Source: Deltaproteobacteria bacterium
GTDB lineage: Bacteria > Desulfobacterota > Desulfobacteria > Desulfobacterales > Desulfosarcinaceae
Length of the DNA: 64,000 bases
Assembly (NCBI GenBank): GCA_021824175.1
Contig: JAKALP010000015.1
Coordinates: 1 to 64,000 of the forward strand
Direction: 5' to 3'
The translations under genes and the position numbers were made by a program. Numbering within the stretch: position 1 is the first letter of the stretch; the number at the start of each line of letters is the position of its first letter. The notes under the pieces were generated by a model. That model saw nothing but the letters and a program-made list of their open reading frames with translations, was not told the DNA's origin and did no database searches. Shown in pieces: positions 36,129-45,362 of the stretch.

Positions 36129-36392
36129 TCAACTCGTCATGGGAGTCTTTGCCATGACGTTTCGTTTCTCCAGCTTGGCCACCCTTGGGTTCGGCCGCAT
36201 CCAGTAAAGGGCGCTCGCTTTTTCCCTGGGTGGTTCTTCTTCGAGCGCCACGATCTCGCCTTGCGTCTCGCTCGCTTTGCATAGAAAGGCCCGCGTTTTC
36301 GCCCCAGTGACCAAGCCCCCTATCAGCAGCCCGACCCCGCAGAGCAAGAACACCGTCGGAATCACATATGAAAGGATAACTTCTTCACCCAT
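36129..36392 (-). CDS. Small membrane protein, possibly truncated DUF3592-like
   Basis: The protein has 87 residues. An N-terminal hydrophobic helix (about 7-30) is followed by AKTRAFLCKASETQGEIVALEEEP, a spacing seen at the start of DUF3592-type proteins. The usual beta-rich remainder is missing and the C terminus looks like out-of-frame sequence, so a 3' truncation or frameshift is possible. There is no clear ribosome-binding site. Confidence 0.5.
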   Translation of the reverse strand: MGEEVILSYVIPTVFLLCGVGLLIGGLVTGAKTRAFLCKASETQGEIVALEEEPPREKASALYWMRPNPRVAKLEKRNVMAKTPMTS

Positions 36393-36415
36393 TATTGGAG
36401 ATCATTTGAGATCTG

Positions 36416-36883
36416 TTATTTTATGATGGAGTAAAACCGACCATTAGTTAATGACTTCAAATCTCCGGCAGAAAGCTCGATTTCCAGACCCCGGCGGCCG
36501 GCGCTGACAAAAATGGTATCAAATGATTTAGCTGAATCGTCAATCACGGTAATCAGCTTTTTCTTCTGAGCAAGGGGGCTCACACCGCCAAGTACATAGC
36601 CAGTTACCCGTTCCACTTCCGATTTGTCGGCCATCGTAACTTTTTTTGCTGCCAGTGCTTTGGCCATTCGTTTTAAATCCAATTGGTGCGAAACGGGCAA
36701 TACCGCGACGGAAAGTCCTTCACTGTCGGAGAAGACAACAAGCGTTTTAAACACTCTATTGCCATCGATCCCCAACTTCAATGCAGCTTCTTCACCATAG
36801 GACTCTGAGGCCGGATCATGGTCGTATTCGTGGATATGAAAATTAATCTTGGCTTTCTTCGCTATATTGATCGCTGGCGTCAT
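36416..36883 (-). CDS. ybaK: Cys-tRNA(Pro) deacylase YbaK family
   Basis: The protein has 155 residues, the usual family length. Family landmarks are HEYDHDP near the start, KTLVV, LPVSHQLDLKRMAKAL, GYVLGGVSPLAQKK and VSAGRRGLEIELSAGDL. It hydrolyses Cys mischarged on tRNA(Pro) in the cytoplasm. It stands alone on the minus strand. Confidence 0.93.
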   Translation of the reverse strand: MTPAINIAKKAKINFHIHEYDHDPASESYGEEAALKLGIDGNRVFKTLVVFSDSEGLSVAVLPVSHQLDLKRMAKALAAKKVTMADKSEVERVTGYVLGGVSPLAQKKKLITVIDDSAKSFDTIFVSAGRRGLEIELSAGDLKSLTNGRFYSIIK

Positions 36884-36967
36884 TGCAGCAGTTGATCTCG
36901 CTTGTTTTGTCTAATACCTGTTGGCAGGCGCAGGTCAGCAAATGCTGCGCCGTCGAGTAGCTCGATG

Positions 36968-37420
36968 TTAGACCGCCAAGGCGAACGGCACTTCATTAAT
37001 AAATCTTCCGAACTGGTCGGCCGCCGCGGCTGTGGAGAGGTCGGTCGTCTCTAACAAGGTTTCTAGGCCCTCAAGTTTAGCGTAGGCCGTTTGTGCTTTT
37101 GTCACTTTGTTGGTTAGATCTTGGATCTTGTGAACGGCAAGCGCGGTGGTGGCGATGAAGGAAAGGATTGTTGCCACGGCGCAGAGAAGCCGCCAGCTCG
37201 GCGAGGTCGTTCCAATTGCTTGGGTGATCGCTTGTGTGAAAGACGGTCCGCCGGCCGCCGGGCCGGCGGTGAGCAGACCCGCAAGACCGGCGCAGACGAT
37301 GCTTGCGATGGTAAGGTGATCGCTTCGGGGTTGGGTCTTGCGCAAAAACTCTTCGATTTGGCCTTTCTTCTCACGAATCCGTTGCTGAAGCTTCTCACGC
37401 GCATCAAGCGTTTCGCTCAT
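36968..37420 (-). CDS. Hypothetical two-helix membrane protein
   Basis: The protein has 150 residues from ATG 37420, with GGGAGGTG upstream; a GTG six bases earlier overlaps that site. It has an N-terminal charged helix (AREKLQQRIREKKGQIEEFL), two hydrophobic segments (about 38-58 and 80-100), and a C-terminal helix. The layout resembles SLATT-like small membrane proteins that accompany defence or signalling genes, but I cannot confirm this. Function is unknown. Confidence 0.65.
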   Translation of the reverse strand: MSETLDAREKLQQRIREKKGQIEEFLRKTQPRSDHLTIASIVCAGLAGLLTAGPAAGGPSFTQAITQAIGTTSPSWRLLCAVATILSFIATTALAVHKIQDLTNKVTKAQTAYAKLEGLETLLETTDLSTAAAADQFGRFINEVPFALAV

Positions 37421-37503
37421 AGTCACCTCCCATGGGTAATGTGCAGCCGAAGGACGCGCCCCTGTTGGTGCGCCCTTCCCAATAAACGGCTGGCATTGTT
37501 TTT

Positions 37504-38193
37504 TTATTCCTTCTTACCGCCGATAAAGCGATAGACAGTCGCCCCAAGCATGCCGCCAATGATCGGGGCTACCCAGAAGAGCCATAGCTGCGACAACGCC
37601 CAGTCTCCCACAAACACGGCGACCCCTGTGCTGCGAGCGGGATTCACAGAGGTGTTGGTCACGGGTATGCTGATCAAGTGGATCAGGGTCAGACACAAGC
37701 CGATCGCAATGGGCGCGAGACCGTTAGGCGCACGTTTATCAGTGGCACCCATAATCACCAGAAGAAACATCATGGTCATAACCACTTCGGTTATGAGCGC
37801 GGAGAAGAGACTATATCCGCCGGGAGAATGGGCCCCGTAACCGTTTGAGGCAAAACCGGCCGAAAGATCAAAGCCCGCTTTACCGCTGGCGATGAGATAC
37901 AAAACACCACCAGCCACGATACCGCCCAAAACCTGGGCAACAATATAAGGCGCCAGCTCTTTGGCCGGAAATCGGCCACCGGCCCAAAGCCCCAGAGATA
38001 CCGCCGGGTTCAGGTGGCACCCCGAAATGTGTCCGATGGCAAAGGCCATTGTAAGCACGGTAAGGCCAAATGCCAACGCCACGCCCAATAGGCCAATGCC
38101 AACATTGGGAAACGCAGCAGCTAAAACAGCGCTGCCGCAACCACCAAGAACCAACCAAAAAGTCCCGAAGAATTCCGCGGCATACTTTTTCAT
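37504..38193 (-). CDS. aqpZ: Aquaporin Z
   Basis: The protein has 229 residues from ATG 38193, with CGGAGG upstream. Six membrane helices and both NPA boxes are present ([16 protein letters not shown]), with [19 protein letters not shown] at the start, the AqpZ signature. It conducts water through the inner membrane. The aromatic/arginine filter Arg is in NPARS. Confidence 0.96.
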   Translation of the reverse strand: MKKYAAEFFGTFWLVLGGCGSAVLAAAFPNVGIGLLGVALAFGLTVLTMAFAIGHISGCHLNPAVSLGLWAGGRFPAKELAPYIVAQVLGGIVAGGVLYLIASGKAGFDLSAGFASNGYGAHSPGGYSLFSALITEVVMTMMFLLVIMGATDKRAPNGLAPIAIGLCLTLIHLISIPVTNTSVNPARSTGVAVFVGDWALSQLWLFWVAPIIGGMLGATVYRFIGGKKE

Positions 38194-38225
38194 AATTTCC
38201 TCCGTTACTCCGGCCATGGCCGAAG

Positions 38226-39184
38226 TCATGTAGAATTGTTGTCCAGGCTCGTCGTTTTATTATTCAAATCCAAAAGCCTGGTAGTCTCTTTTGCTACAAC
38301 CTGATTTTTTTGGGCTTTTCCCATCATTGCATCACAAAACAATATTGTTTCTTTGGCTTGCGAATGATGATGGACTTCGGGGTTTATAAATATCTTATGC
38401 TCAATTCTTCTTATCCAGGCAAACACCTTTAGCCATGGTATTTTATTCCCCACCGATGGTGTTCGATGCTTACAATGGATGTGAAGCCCCTTTACCGATT
38501 CATGTGGAATATGACTTAGCTGTTTTAGGAATCCTTCTTTGTAACGGTAAAAAGCTGCTGAATGTCGAGAACGACTCCAACATTTTGCCTTAACTCTCGA
38601 TTTTCAGATAACAATGTTTGCCAAAAATCATTTATCTGCTCACCATTAGAAACAAATTGGCCGGTACGATTTTCAAGGACTATAAATGGGTTGACTCGAA
38701 AACTCCTTTCAAATTTATCACGAATAGTGGTGATTGAACGGACTAGATCTTTACATGTATTGTGTTTTCCACCGGGGTGAATTTCAATACCTGCAGGAGG
38801 GATACCAAACCTTTTCGAAATCGCAAGAACCATATTTACAAAGTCGTGAACCCACTTTTCATCATGCCATTGGAGCTGTGGAGTGTGGGAGGACTCTTTC
38901 CCATTGCGACGTGAAAGTTGAGGTTCTGTGTGCAGAATATATTTTACGTTTTCCGATGGCGCACCCGATTCATATATTTCTTTTACATCATGTGCGCTAA
39001 GAATGCTTCCAAGTTCTTTTCCTGTTAATTGAACTTCTGTTTTATTTTTTATAAAATCCGCGGGCACTTCGACAAAGTTACAGCCATGCGTTTTTGCTAT
39101 TTCATGTCGTTTATGCAGACCGCCACGACCGTTTCGGTTAAATGTTGAAATATTAGGAAAGACATATGCGATATTTTGTTTCAT
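38226..39184 (-). pseudogene. Endonuclease-IV-like TIM-barrel protein with one frameshift
   Basis: From ATG 39184 the frame runs to a stop at 38525 and encodes a TIM-barrel of the AP-endonuclease/xylose-isomerase-like type: NRNGRGGLHKRHEIA, YILHTEPQLS, IEIHPG, VLENRTG, VVLDIQQLF. The next frame continues directly from about 38535 with FLKQLSHIPHESVKGLHIHC and ends at 38226 after INPEVHHHSQAKE. Together they make an about 320-residue protein of the normal length with metal-ligand His and Glu on both sides of the shift. The break is at ACAAAGAAGGATTCC. It could be a natural pseudogene, a sequencing error or, less likely, programmed shifting. The region is AT-rich. Confidence 0.72.
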
Positions 39185-39255
39185 TTTCCTGAAACCCAAC
39201 ACCGCTTGCCGGGAACGGCATTCTCTGCACCATCCCGCAGGCAAGCTTTTTCTTT

Positions 39256-40017
39256 TTATATTATGTCAGGTGAATACTTGCTTAATAGTTTTTTGGTTTT
39301 TGGATTTCTTGAAGTAATCATTTCATGTAGATAAGGCCAATATTCCGATACTAATAAATTTCCTTGCATGTTTCTTCTTACGAAGAAAGATGTTTTAAGA
39401 ACTTTATGATTCCTTAAATCATCAAGAAATATCGGGCTGTCAAGATTGCAAATACGTTCTATACAACCAAAATAGCATTTTCCGTCCCGCCACTCTGCAT
39501 CCCCTACTCCAAGTTCGCCAGTGAACTTAAAGATTTCCGAGATGCTTTTTTCAGGAACACATCTGTACATAAGCAGGAGATCGCCGGGAGTGATCCTTTT
39601 TGACAATGCCCAATTTAACTTATTTGCTCCATCAAGATGAAACCACTGGTTTTTTACTACTGGTTGAATCCAGATCTTTACTCCGACACCGAAATGTCTT
39701 TTAAGTTCGATTATTTCAAGATGTTTCGGTGCTCCAGGCCAATCGTGGTGCCAGCATACGATACAATCACAATTATTTGGATTATGCTTGTGCGATCTGA
39801 AATTGGAAGATTTATATTCGAATTCAATTCTCATGCGTTTTTCATGATTACCAATTTTCCTGTATGCAATACAATCCGGATATTGAGCTCGAATTTGTTC
39901 GACTCTAAATTGGAGCTTCTTTGCAACGTTGGAAAAAAGGAACACAACGCCCAATTCATTTTCCGGGGCATATTGCAATGGACCAGTCTGCAATTGTATC
40001 GATCGTATATTCTTCAT
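39256..40017 (-). CDS. Nuclease-like domain fused to EVE/PUA-like domain
   Basis: The protein has 253 residues from ATG 40017; a start at 40110 is possible but adds no recognisable sequence. The N-terminal part has RIEFEYKSSNF, CDCIVCWHHDWP and HLEIIELK, a pattern I associate with PD-(D/E)XK-like nuclease folds. The C-terminal part (ITPGDLLLMYRC, then SPIFLDDLRNHKVL and FFVRRN) looks like an EVE domain, a fold that reads modified bases. The gene sits 72 bp before the endonuclease-IV-like gene on the same strand. A role in recognising and cutting modified or foreign DNA is inferred. AT-rich composition suggests transfer. Confidence 0.65.
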   Translation of the reverse strand: MKNIRSIQLQTGPLQYAPENELGVVFLFSNVAKKLQFRVEQIRAQYPDCIAYRKIGNHEKRMRIEFEYKSSNFRSHKHNPNNCDCIVCWHHDWPGAPKHLEIIELKRHFGVGVKIWIQPVVKNQWFHLDGANKLNWALSKRITPGDLLLMYRCVPEKSISEIFKFTGELGVGDAEWRDGKCYFGCIERICNLDSPIFLDDLRNHKVLKTSFFVRRNMQGNLLVSEYWPYLHEMITSRNPKTKKLLSKYSPDII

Positions 40018-40514
40018 AGGCGATTCATTATATTTATATGGATAGTGGTTTTTAGCGGCCGGCTGTTGCCAAGCAAAATCTGTGTTAAGCCCCCCAACAT
40101 TTGCTAACAAATTGGTGGTGCCTCTAATAAGCTTTGAAACGTCTGCCTGGTTAGTTCATAAGGCACTTGGAGCTAGTTCGGCTGAAGGGCTGTGGATCAT
40201 CGGCCTACAGAATTTAATACACTTATATTTCTTAATAAATCAAGTAGTTTTAGAATTGGTGGGATAACCGCCACTGGCGGCGGTGCTTGATCGATCTTCA
40301 AATGGGTGATGGCTTTTGTGGTTTTCAGGGCGTATATAACTGGACTGCCGTTTGATGCCTGAAGTGCCCTCTCACCTCGGCCCTCTCCCCGTGGTGAAAA
40401 GGCGCCCTTTCCCCAGGGTTTCAATAGGCACAACCTCGCTGTCAGCCAAGTAATCGTTGCAGATGACTTGAACTTATTTTGATGTGTTTCGGTTTAGAGC
40501 CGGCTTTCCGCCGC
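40018..40514. other. Gap of about 500 bp with no clear gene
   Basis: The AT-rich left part (40018-40300) has no credible frame beyond the possible 31-codon extension of the nuclease gene. From about 40350 to 40410 the GC-rich fragment with CTCACCTCGGCCCTCTCCCC resembles a widespread proteobacterial intergenic repeat. Nothing else stands out. Confidence 0.4.
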
Positions 40515-41450
40515 TCATGGCGATGGGGGCACGGCCTGGTTGGCACTACCTTCGCCCATCGCTGTGTGACGTTGGCCGGCATTTCCATCGATCCATTGGA
40601 TCACCGGTTTTTTGCGCGAGGAAGTGTAGCGGTGGCGAAAAGCGGGGTAGCCCATGACCAGACAGGCGTATACTTTTCTTCCTTTGGGGGTTTGAACCAG
40701 TTGGCGCAGCGGCCGGGAGAATTTGAGGGCGATGCCCAAAAAGCCGATGTAGCAGGTGCCCAGGCCCATGGCGTGGGCGTAGTTCATAATGTTGGCGGCG
40801 GCGATGTTGCAGTTTTCGCCGTGAAATGATCCTTTGCGCGGGCCGTGAGCCAGAATGAGCAGGGGCGCGCGATGCAGGATATAGTCCCGGCCTTTTTGGG
40901 TCTGGTCCAGGTAATACTCCATGACGGTGAGGTAACGCTCCAGGTCATTGGCCGGGGAGAGTTTCTTGAAGAGCAAGTAGATCCACTTGCCGGGAAAGGT
41001 GCGGGTGCGGGCGTAGATCCAGCGGGCGATGCCGAAGACCGTCCGGGAGATTTTATCCAGCAGCCGGGGGTCGGTAATAATGGTGTAGCCGACATTTTGC
41101 TTGTTGCTGGCCGTGGGCGAATGGCTGGCCAGGGCCAGGATGGCTTCGATGGTTTCAACCGGAACCGCCTGGGGCCGGTAGTGCCGGATGCTGCGGCGGC
41201 CGCGCACAATCTCTTTGTAGATCTCCGGGGCCAGCAGGGCGCGGTCCGTGCGGCGGATCTGATCTTGATCCAGGGCATTGTGAACGATGGCGCGCCGGGG
41301 GCAGACCGCCACGCAGTGGCCGCAGCGGTTGCACACTTCCGGGGCCGCCATGACCGGGCGGCCGTTGTCTTCTCTCCAGGCGCCGGCCGCGCAATCACGC
41401 ACGCACAGCAGGCAGGGTTTGCAGCGTTCTTCAAGCAGTCGAATCATCAT
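40515..41450 (-). CDS. Ferredoxin-nitroreductase fusion
   Basis: The protein has 311 residues; ATG codons at 41450 and 41447 are both possible. Two 4Fe-4S motifs lie at the N terminus (Cys10-13-16-20 and Cys40-43-46-50). A nitroreductase domain follows (RRSIRHYRPQAVP, SPTASNKQNVGY, GLGTCYIGFLG, VMGYP), which binds FMN. Such clostridial-type fusions take electrons from the clusters to reduce an organic substrate. It is the last of three overlapping minus-strand genes (43448 to 40515) and starts 20 bases inside the metallo-hydrolase gene. The substrate is unknown. Confidence 0.9.
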   Translation of the reverse strand: MMIRLLEERCKPCLLCVRDCAAGAWREDNGRPVMAAPEVCNRCGHCVAVCPRRAIVHNALDQDQIRRTDRALLAPEIYKEIVRGRRSIRHYRPQAVPVETIEAILALASHSPTASNKQNVGYTIITDPRLLDKISRTVFGIARWIYARTRTFPGKWIYLLFKKLSPANDLERYLTVMEYYLDQTQKGRDYILHRAPLLILAHGPRKGSFHGENCNIAAANIMNYAHAMGLGTCYIGFLGIALKFSRPLRQLVQTPKGRKVYACLVMGYPAFRHRYTSSRKKPVIQWIDGNAGQRHTAMGEGSANQAVPPSP

Positions 41451-42438
41451 GGCAGATTTTCAGGATTCCTTTTTCTTCTTCCAACCGCGCGCGGCCTTCG
41501 GCTTCAAGAATCTGCAAATGGGTGAAGATTTCAGACAGGGCCAAGAAGAGATTGAGCACAAAGGCTCTGCCCTTGATTTCCGGGAACAGCTCGCGGGCGA
41601 TGTCGTAAATGCTCTGCCTGGGCCGCTGCTGGATGACTCCTAGAATGGCGCTTTGGCGCTGGTCAAAACAGCGGCGGTAGATGCGGTGCAGGACCTCGAA
41701 ATCCCGGATTTCCGCGCCGTGGGCCGGGTAGATGATTTGGGGATCGAGCCTGGCAATGGTCTCCAGGGAATTGAAATACTCCTTTTGGCTTTGCCGGACG
41801 GGCACAAGCGGGTTTCTCTCCAGCATGGGCAGCGCATTGGGCGTGATGTGGCCCAGAATATGATCGCCGGAAAAAAGCAAACCTTCTTTTTCGATGAACA
41901 GGCTGATGGAGCCGCGGGTATGGCCCGGCGTGGCCACCACCTTGGCTTCGTAATCGCCCAAAATTAGTTTGTCGCCGTCTTCGAGGCTGTGGTTGACGCG
42001 GCAGGCGCGGGTCAGGTGCCGGTTCCAGAAGAACATGTTCTGGATGGCCAGGCGATAGGCGATGGGAGTGCCGGTGCGCACCAGAAAGCGGCGGTAGGCC
42101 CGCAAGGGGGCGTCGTTGCCGGCTTCGATGGAGGCGATTTCGTCGCGATGGGCGCACACGGTGAGCAGGTTGCGGCTGTGCCGGGCGATGGTGCGGACAG
42201 CCCCCTGGTGATCCAGGTGGCCGTGGGTCAAGACAATGCGCTCGATATCGGCAAACCGTACTTCCAACCGCGCCAGGGCTGCTTTGAGCACCCACGAACC
42301 CCAGAAGGTGCCGGTGTCGATCAGGGCGACGTTGTCCCGGCCCTTGAAGAGATAGACATTTACCGGTCCGGGCTTTTTGCCGAACATGGGCAGCCGGATG
42401 CGCGTAATTCCCGGATGTATCTGGGTGATAGTCTTCAC
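41431..42438 (-). CDS. Metallo-beta-lactamase-fold hydrolase
   Basis: The protein has 335 residues. The zinc motif HGHLDHQGA is at about 73-81, with further ligands in ATPGHTRGS and YPAHG. NVYLFKGRDNVALIDTG starts the fold. The C-terminal helical part (IYDIARELFPEIKG) is that of the LACTB2-like group, which may act on thioesters or nucleic acids. It overlaps the upstream alpha/beta hydrolase by four bases (ATGA) and the downstream fusion by 20 bases. Confidence 0.9.
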   Translation of the reverse strand: MKTITQIHPGITRIRLPMFGKKPGPVNVYLFKGRDNVALIDTGTFWGSWVLKAALARLEVRFADIERIVLTHGHLDHQGAVRTIARHSRNLLTVCAHRDEIASIEAGNDAPLRAYRRFLVRTGTPIAYRLAIQNMFFWNRHLTRACRVNHSLEDGDKLILGDYEAKVVATPGHTRGSISLFIEKEGLLFSGDHILGHITPNALPMLERNPLVPVRQSQKEYFNSLETIARLDPQIIYPAHGAEIRDFEVLHRIYRRCFDQRQSAILGVIQQRPRQSIYDIARELFPEIKGRAFVLNLFLALSEIFTHLQILEAEGRARLEEEKGILKICHDDSTA

Positions 42439-43448
42439 GCCGTCGGCTCCACCATCTCCTGAAGCCAGGCGGCGATTTCGGGAGTGACCTCCTGTACCCG
42501 ATTGATCATCACCAGATGCTCGCGATTTTTGAGAAGAAGAAAGTGCTTGCGGCAGGTGAGCCGCTGGTAGATCTCTTCCACGTAGGATTGGGGAAAGATA
42601 TGGTCCTTGCCCGAATGCACCACCATGATGGGCACTTTGATGGCTTCCACGGGTTTGGCCAGGGGTGTCTTGAGCAGCGAGTTAAGGGCGCGCCAGGTGA
42701 TCCAGGTGACGCACAGGGGATCTTGTTGGATGTAATCGGCGGCGCTGAGGCCGTTTTCCAAATACTCTTCTTTCAGATCGAGGTACAGCGCGATGGGTAT
42801 GACAAAACGTCGGTAGATGCCCATTGTCAGTTGGGCCAGGGGCGTCATCCAGTAAGGCACGCGGATTTTGGAGAGTACCTGGTTTTCCCGGCCGTTGAGG
42901 TCGGCCAGGTTGTGGCACACGGCGGCGGCCAGGGAATCGTCCTGGGCCGCGGCGTAGAAAGCAGCGATGCCGCCCTGGCTGCTGCCTACCAAAGCCACTT
43001 TGCCGCCAAAGCGTTGGCGGGCATAGGCGGCCACGGCCAGGGCGTCGGCCGCGATTTCGCCGATGGTGTAGTCGCCCCTGGGTCCGCTGCTGCGGCCATG
43101 GCCCCTGGGATCAAAGGCCACCACATTGAAGCCGGTCATGCTGAGGGCATGCAGGAAATTCATATAGGTCTGGGCGTAGACCGAGGTGCCGGGGATGAAC
43201 ACCACCGTGGGCAAGCCCCTGCCATTGGCCAGGATATCCAGATGCAGCCGCACCCCGTTGGCCTCAAGGCTGTTCTCTTCCAGCAGTCCCATGACCGCCT
43301 TGAGGTTGAGCATGTCCTGGTTGTCGGCCCGGAATTGCTCGATGATGGTTTCATCGGGAACCGCGTGGTGGGTTTTATAAAAGCTGAAGACGTACCAGGC
43401 CAGGTGGAAGAGCAGCAGCACGATGACGAGGAAGAGAAGAAGTGACAT
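42435..43448 (-). CDS. Alpha/beta hydrolase with N-terminal membrane anchor
   Basis: The protein has 337 residues from ATG 43448, preceded by AGAAGGTG; the open frame upstream consists of repeat sequence. A hydrophobic helix (about 2-20) anchors it. The hydrolase fold shows FIPGTSVY, FDPRGHGRSSG, the nucleophile elbow GSSQGG, an acidic residue in HSGKDHIF and the His of REHLVM. The lid is helical. It is the first gene of the three-gene overlapping operon, which may process an ester or thioester. Confidence 0.9.
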   Translation of the reverse strand: MSLLLFLVIVLLLFHLAWYVFSFYKTHHAVPDETIIEQFRADNQDMLNLKAVMGLLEENSLEANGVRLHLDILANGRGLPTVVFIPGTSVYAQTYMNFLHALSMTGFNVVAFDPRGHGRSSGPRGDYTIGEIAADALAVAAYARQRFGGKVALVGSSQGGIAAFYAAAQDDSLAAAVCHNLADLNGRENQVLSKIRVPYWMTPLAQLTMGIYRRFVIPIALYLDLKEEYLENGLSAADYIQQDPLCVTWITWRALNSLLKTPLAKPVEAIKVPIMVVHSGKDHIFPQSYVEEIYQRLTCRKHFLLLKNREHLVMINRVQEVTPEIAAWLQEMVEPTA

Positions 43449-43469
43449 TTGAGAACACCTTCTATCAGG

Positions 43470-43797
43470 GCGTTGATTGGTGAATTGGTTGATTCGTTGA
43501 CTATGCGGCGGTACGCGACGGCATACCGCGTCGCATTGGTGCAGCCTCATCGCGACCTACGCGTTATCGCGCCACGGCTGCAATCATTACTTCTTTCCAC
43601 CATCAGCGCTATCCGTGTGATCCGTGTCATCCGTGGTCAATTTTTTACCACGGATTGCACGGATTGCACGGATAGAATTGATAAACCGTTGGATGCCCGC
43701 CGCAGTGTATCCCGTATTCATGCGGGGCGGGGAATACGTGAACGCATCAACGCATCAACCAATCAACGAATAACGACTCAACTAATCAACGCATCCA
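43470..43797. repeat. GTTGATTCG-word arms around an ATCCGTG hairpin
   Basis: Left words CGTTGATTGGTGAATTGG (43470-43503) and right words CGCATCAACCAATCAACG (43741-43797) are inverted complements. The right arm contains the stop codon of the acyl-CoA dehydrogenase. Nested between them at 43611-43676 is an ATCCGTG-word hairpin. Two unrelated word families are thus nested in one 330-bp gap. Confidence 0.82.
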
Positions 43798-45028
43798 AAA
43801 ACTTGATCTTCTTCACCGGCGCGATGCCCATCAAGGCCTGGATATGCTTGGCGTCGCGGAAGCGTTTTTCCTGGCCGAAGTCTTTCATGTAGCCCACGCC
43901 GCCCAGCACCTGGATGCCATCGGTGGTCAGGTCGCAGGCCATCTCCTGGATGTGCAGGGCCGCGGCCCGGGTGCGCGACTCCCATTTGGGCGCCTGGTTG
44001 TCGGCCGCCTGGCAGGCCTGGGCCACAATCATTTCGGCATTGTTGATTTTAAGGGCCATGTTGGCCAGGATCATCTTGACTTCGGACCAGTGGATAATGG
44101 TCTGGCCGCCCTGCTCGCGCCGGCGGGCATAATCCAGGGCTTCCTGGAACGAGCCTTTCATGATGCCCAGGGACATGGCCGCGGCCGCGGCATGCATGCG
44201 GTCCGCCATCTGGTTGAAATAGAGGCTGCCCTGGCCGGCCTGGCCGATCAGTTTGGCCGGCGTGCGGTTGAACTCCATGTCCACGGCCGGGCAGGCATGC
44301 AGTCCGAGGCTGAGGACCGGCTCGCTTTTCTTGAGTCCGGCGGTCTCCAGGCCCACCAGAAAGTAGGAGAAATCCTTGGCGCCGGGGGTCCGGGCCGGAA
44401 TCAAGGCTTGCTTGGCCATGCTGCCCAGCACTACATATTCAATGGTGCCGGAAAGGGTATATCCGCCCTCGGCCGGCTGGGCCTGGGCCAGGTGTTTGAC
44501 TTCGGCGGGGTTGTTAAAAACCGGCAGGGCGATGAGAAAATCGTGCAGGCGCTTGGCGCTGCAAATGGTTTTCAGGGGCTCGGCGGCGCCGGCATGGCGC
44601 AGGATCTCCTGGCCCGCTAGGGTGGTAAAGATGATGCCGCCCAGGCTGGCATCCTCACGGCAGATGTTTTCCAACACCACCCCCAGGGCGTTGAGGCCCA
44701 GGCTCATGCCCTGCAGGGCCTCGGGCAGCAGGATGTGGAAGAAATCCAGGCCAAAGGCCTTTTCAACCACATCGGTGAACAGCGGGCCAAAGGGGTACTT
44801 GTCGCTCTCTTCCCGGTTGGGCGCGAGCTGTTTGGCGGCAAACTCCTTGGCCGCCTTGGCCATCATGGCCAGCTCTTTGTCCAGACCGGAATCGTCCGCG
44901 GCGCTTTTGGATCTCTGCGCGGGGCGGGCTTGGCCGCTCTTGGCCGAGGCAGTGGCGATGGCAATGGGTTCAATTGATTGGGGCGATTTTTTTTCGACAA
45001 CGGCGACCTCTTGATCCTGCTTTTCCAT
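43778..45028 (-). CDS. Acyl-CoA dehydrogenase family protein with acidic/Ala-rich tail
   Basis: The protein has 416 residues. The first 50 residues are low-complexity (Ser, Ala, Lys, Gln-rich) and precede a normal acyl-CoA dehydrogenase fold: an N-terminal helical part (FAAKQLAPNREESDKYPFG), a middle beta domain (LSGTIEYVVLGSMA) and a C-terminal four-helix part ending GIQVLGGVGYMKDF. The flavin-binding TDGIQVLGG motif is intact. The middle domain is atypical, so the substrate is uncertain. The stop codon lies in a GTTGATTAG-word repeat. A palindrome 155 bp upstream of its start (45183-45198) may regulate it. Confidence 0.88.
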   Translation of the reverse strand: MEKQDQEVAVVEKKSPQSIEPIAIATASAKSGQARPAQRSKSAADDSGLDKELAMMAKAAKEFAAKQLAPNREESDKYPFGPLFTDVVEKAFGLDFFHILLPEALQGMSLGLNALGVVLENICREDASLGGIIFTTLAGQEILRHAGAAEPLKTICSAKRLHDFLIALPVFNNPAEVKHLAQAQPAEGGYTLSGTIEYVVLGSMAKQALIPARTPGAKDFSYFLVGLETAGLKKSEPVLSLGLHACPAVDMEFNRTPAKLIGQAGQGSLYFNQMADRMHAAAAAMSLGIMKGSFQEALDYARRREQGGQTIIHWSEVKMILANMALKINNAEMIVAQACQAADNQAPKWESRTRAAALHIQEMACDLTTDGIQVLGGVGYMKDFGQEKRFRDAKHIQALMGIAPVKKIKFLDALIS

Positions 45029-45182
45029 CTTAAATATCCCCCTTTATTTGTTTTCTCTTGCTCCGCCGCTCGGCGGCGGGCCCAGATACGCCCATTTGGT
45101 ATTCCCCCCTTGGCAGGTAAATGGGAAACCCGTCGGACGGGTGAATGATTACGGAAAGGCCACCTAATAGATATACACACTT

Positions 45183-45222
45183 CTGACACGCGTGTCAGTT
45201 AAAAAATGAACATGGGTGTCAG
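45183..45222. promoter_or_regulatory. Candidate operator of the acyl-CoA dehydrogenase gene
   Basis: CTGACACG-CGTGTCAG at 45183-45198 is a perfect 16-bp palindrome, and a further half-site GTGTCAG lies at 45216-45222. Such symmetric sites are typical of TetR-family regulators of acyl-CoA genes. It lies in the 334-bp gap 45029-45362, which otherwise holds only a GGCCCGT-word tract at 45230-45262 and no gene. Confidence 0.6.
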
Positions 45223-45362
45223 TTTTTTGGGTGGCCCGTGGCCCGTTAGTTCGTTTGCTCGTCTGCATAGGCGCCTGTTTTTATTTGGCAATGCCGTTCC
45301 GTGGGTGTCGCCCCACCCGATGAGCGTCGGTATCGGAACCGGGACCAAAATTAAGTTAGCAC

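Noticed and set aside
38226-38453. Independent small gene on the minus strand
   Set aside because: Its frame is continuous with sequence upstream that completes the endonuclease-IV-like protein, so it is the 3' part of a frameshifted gene.
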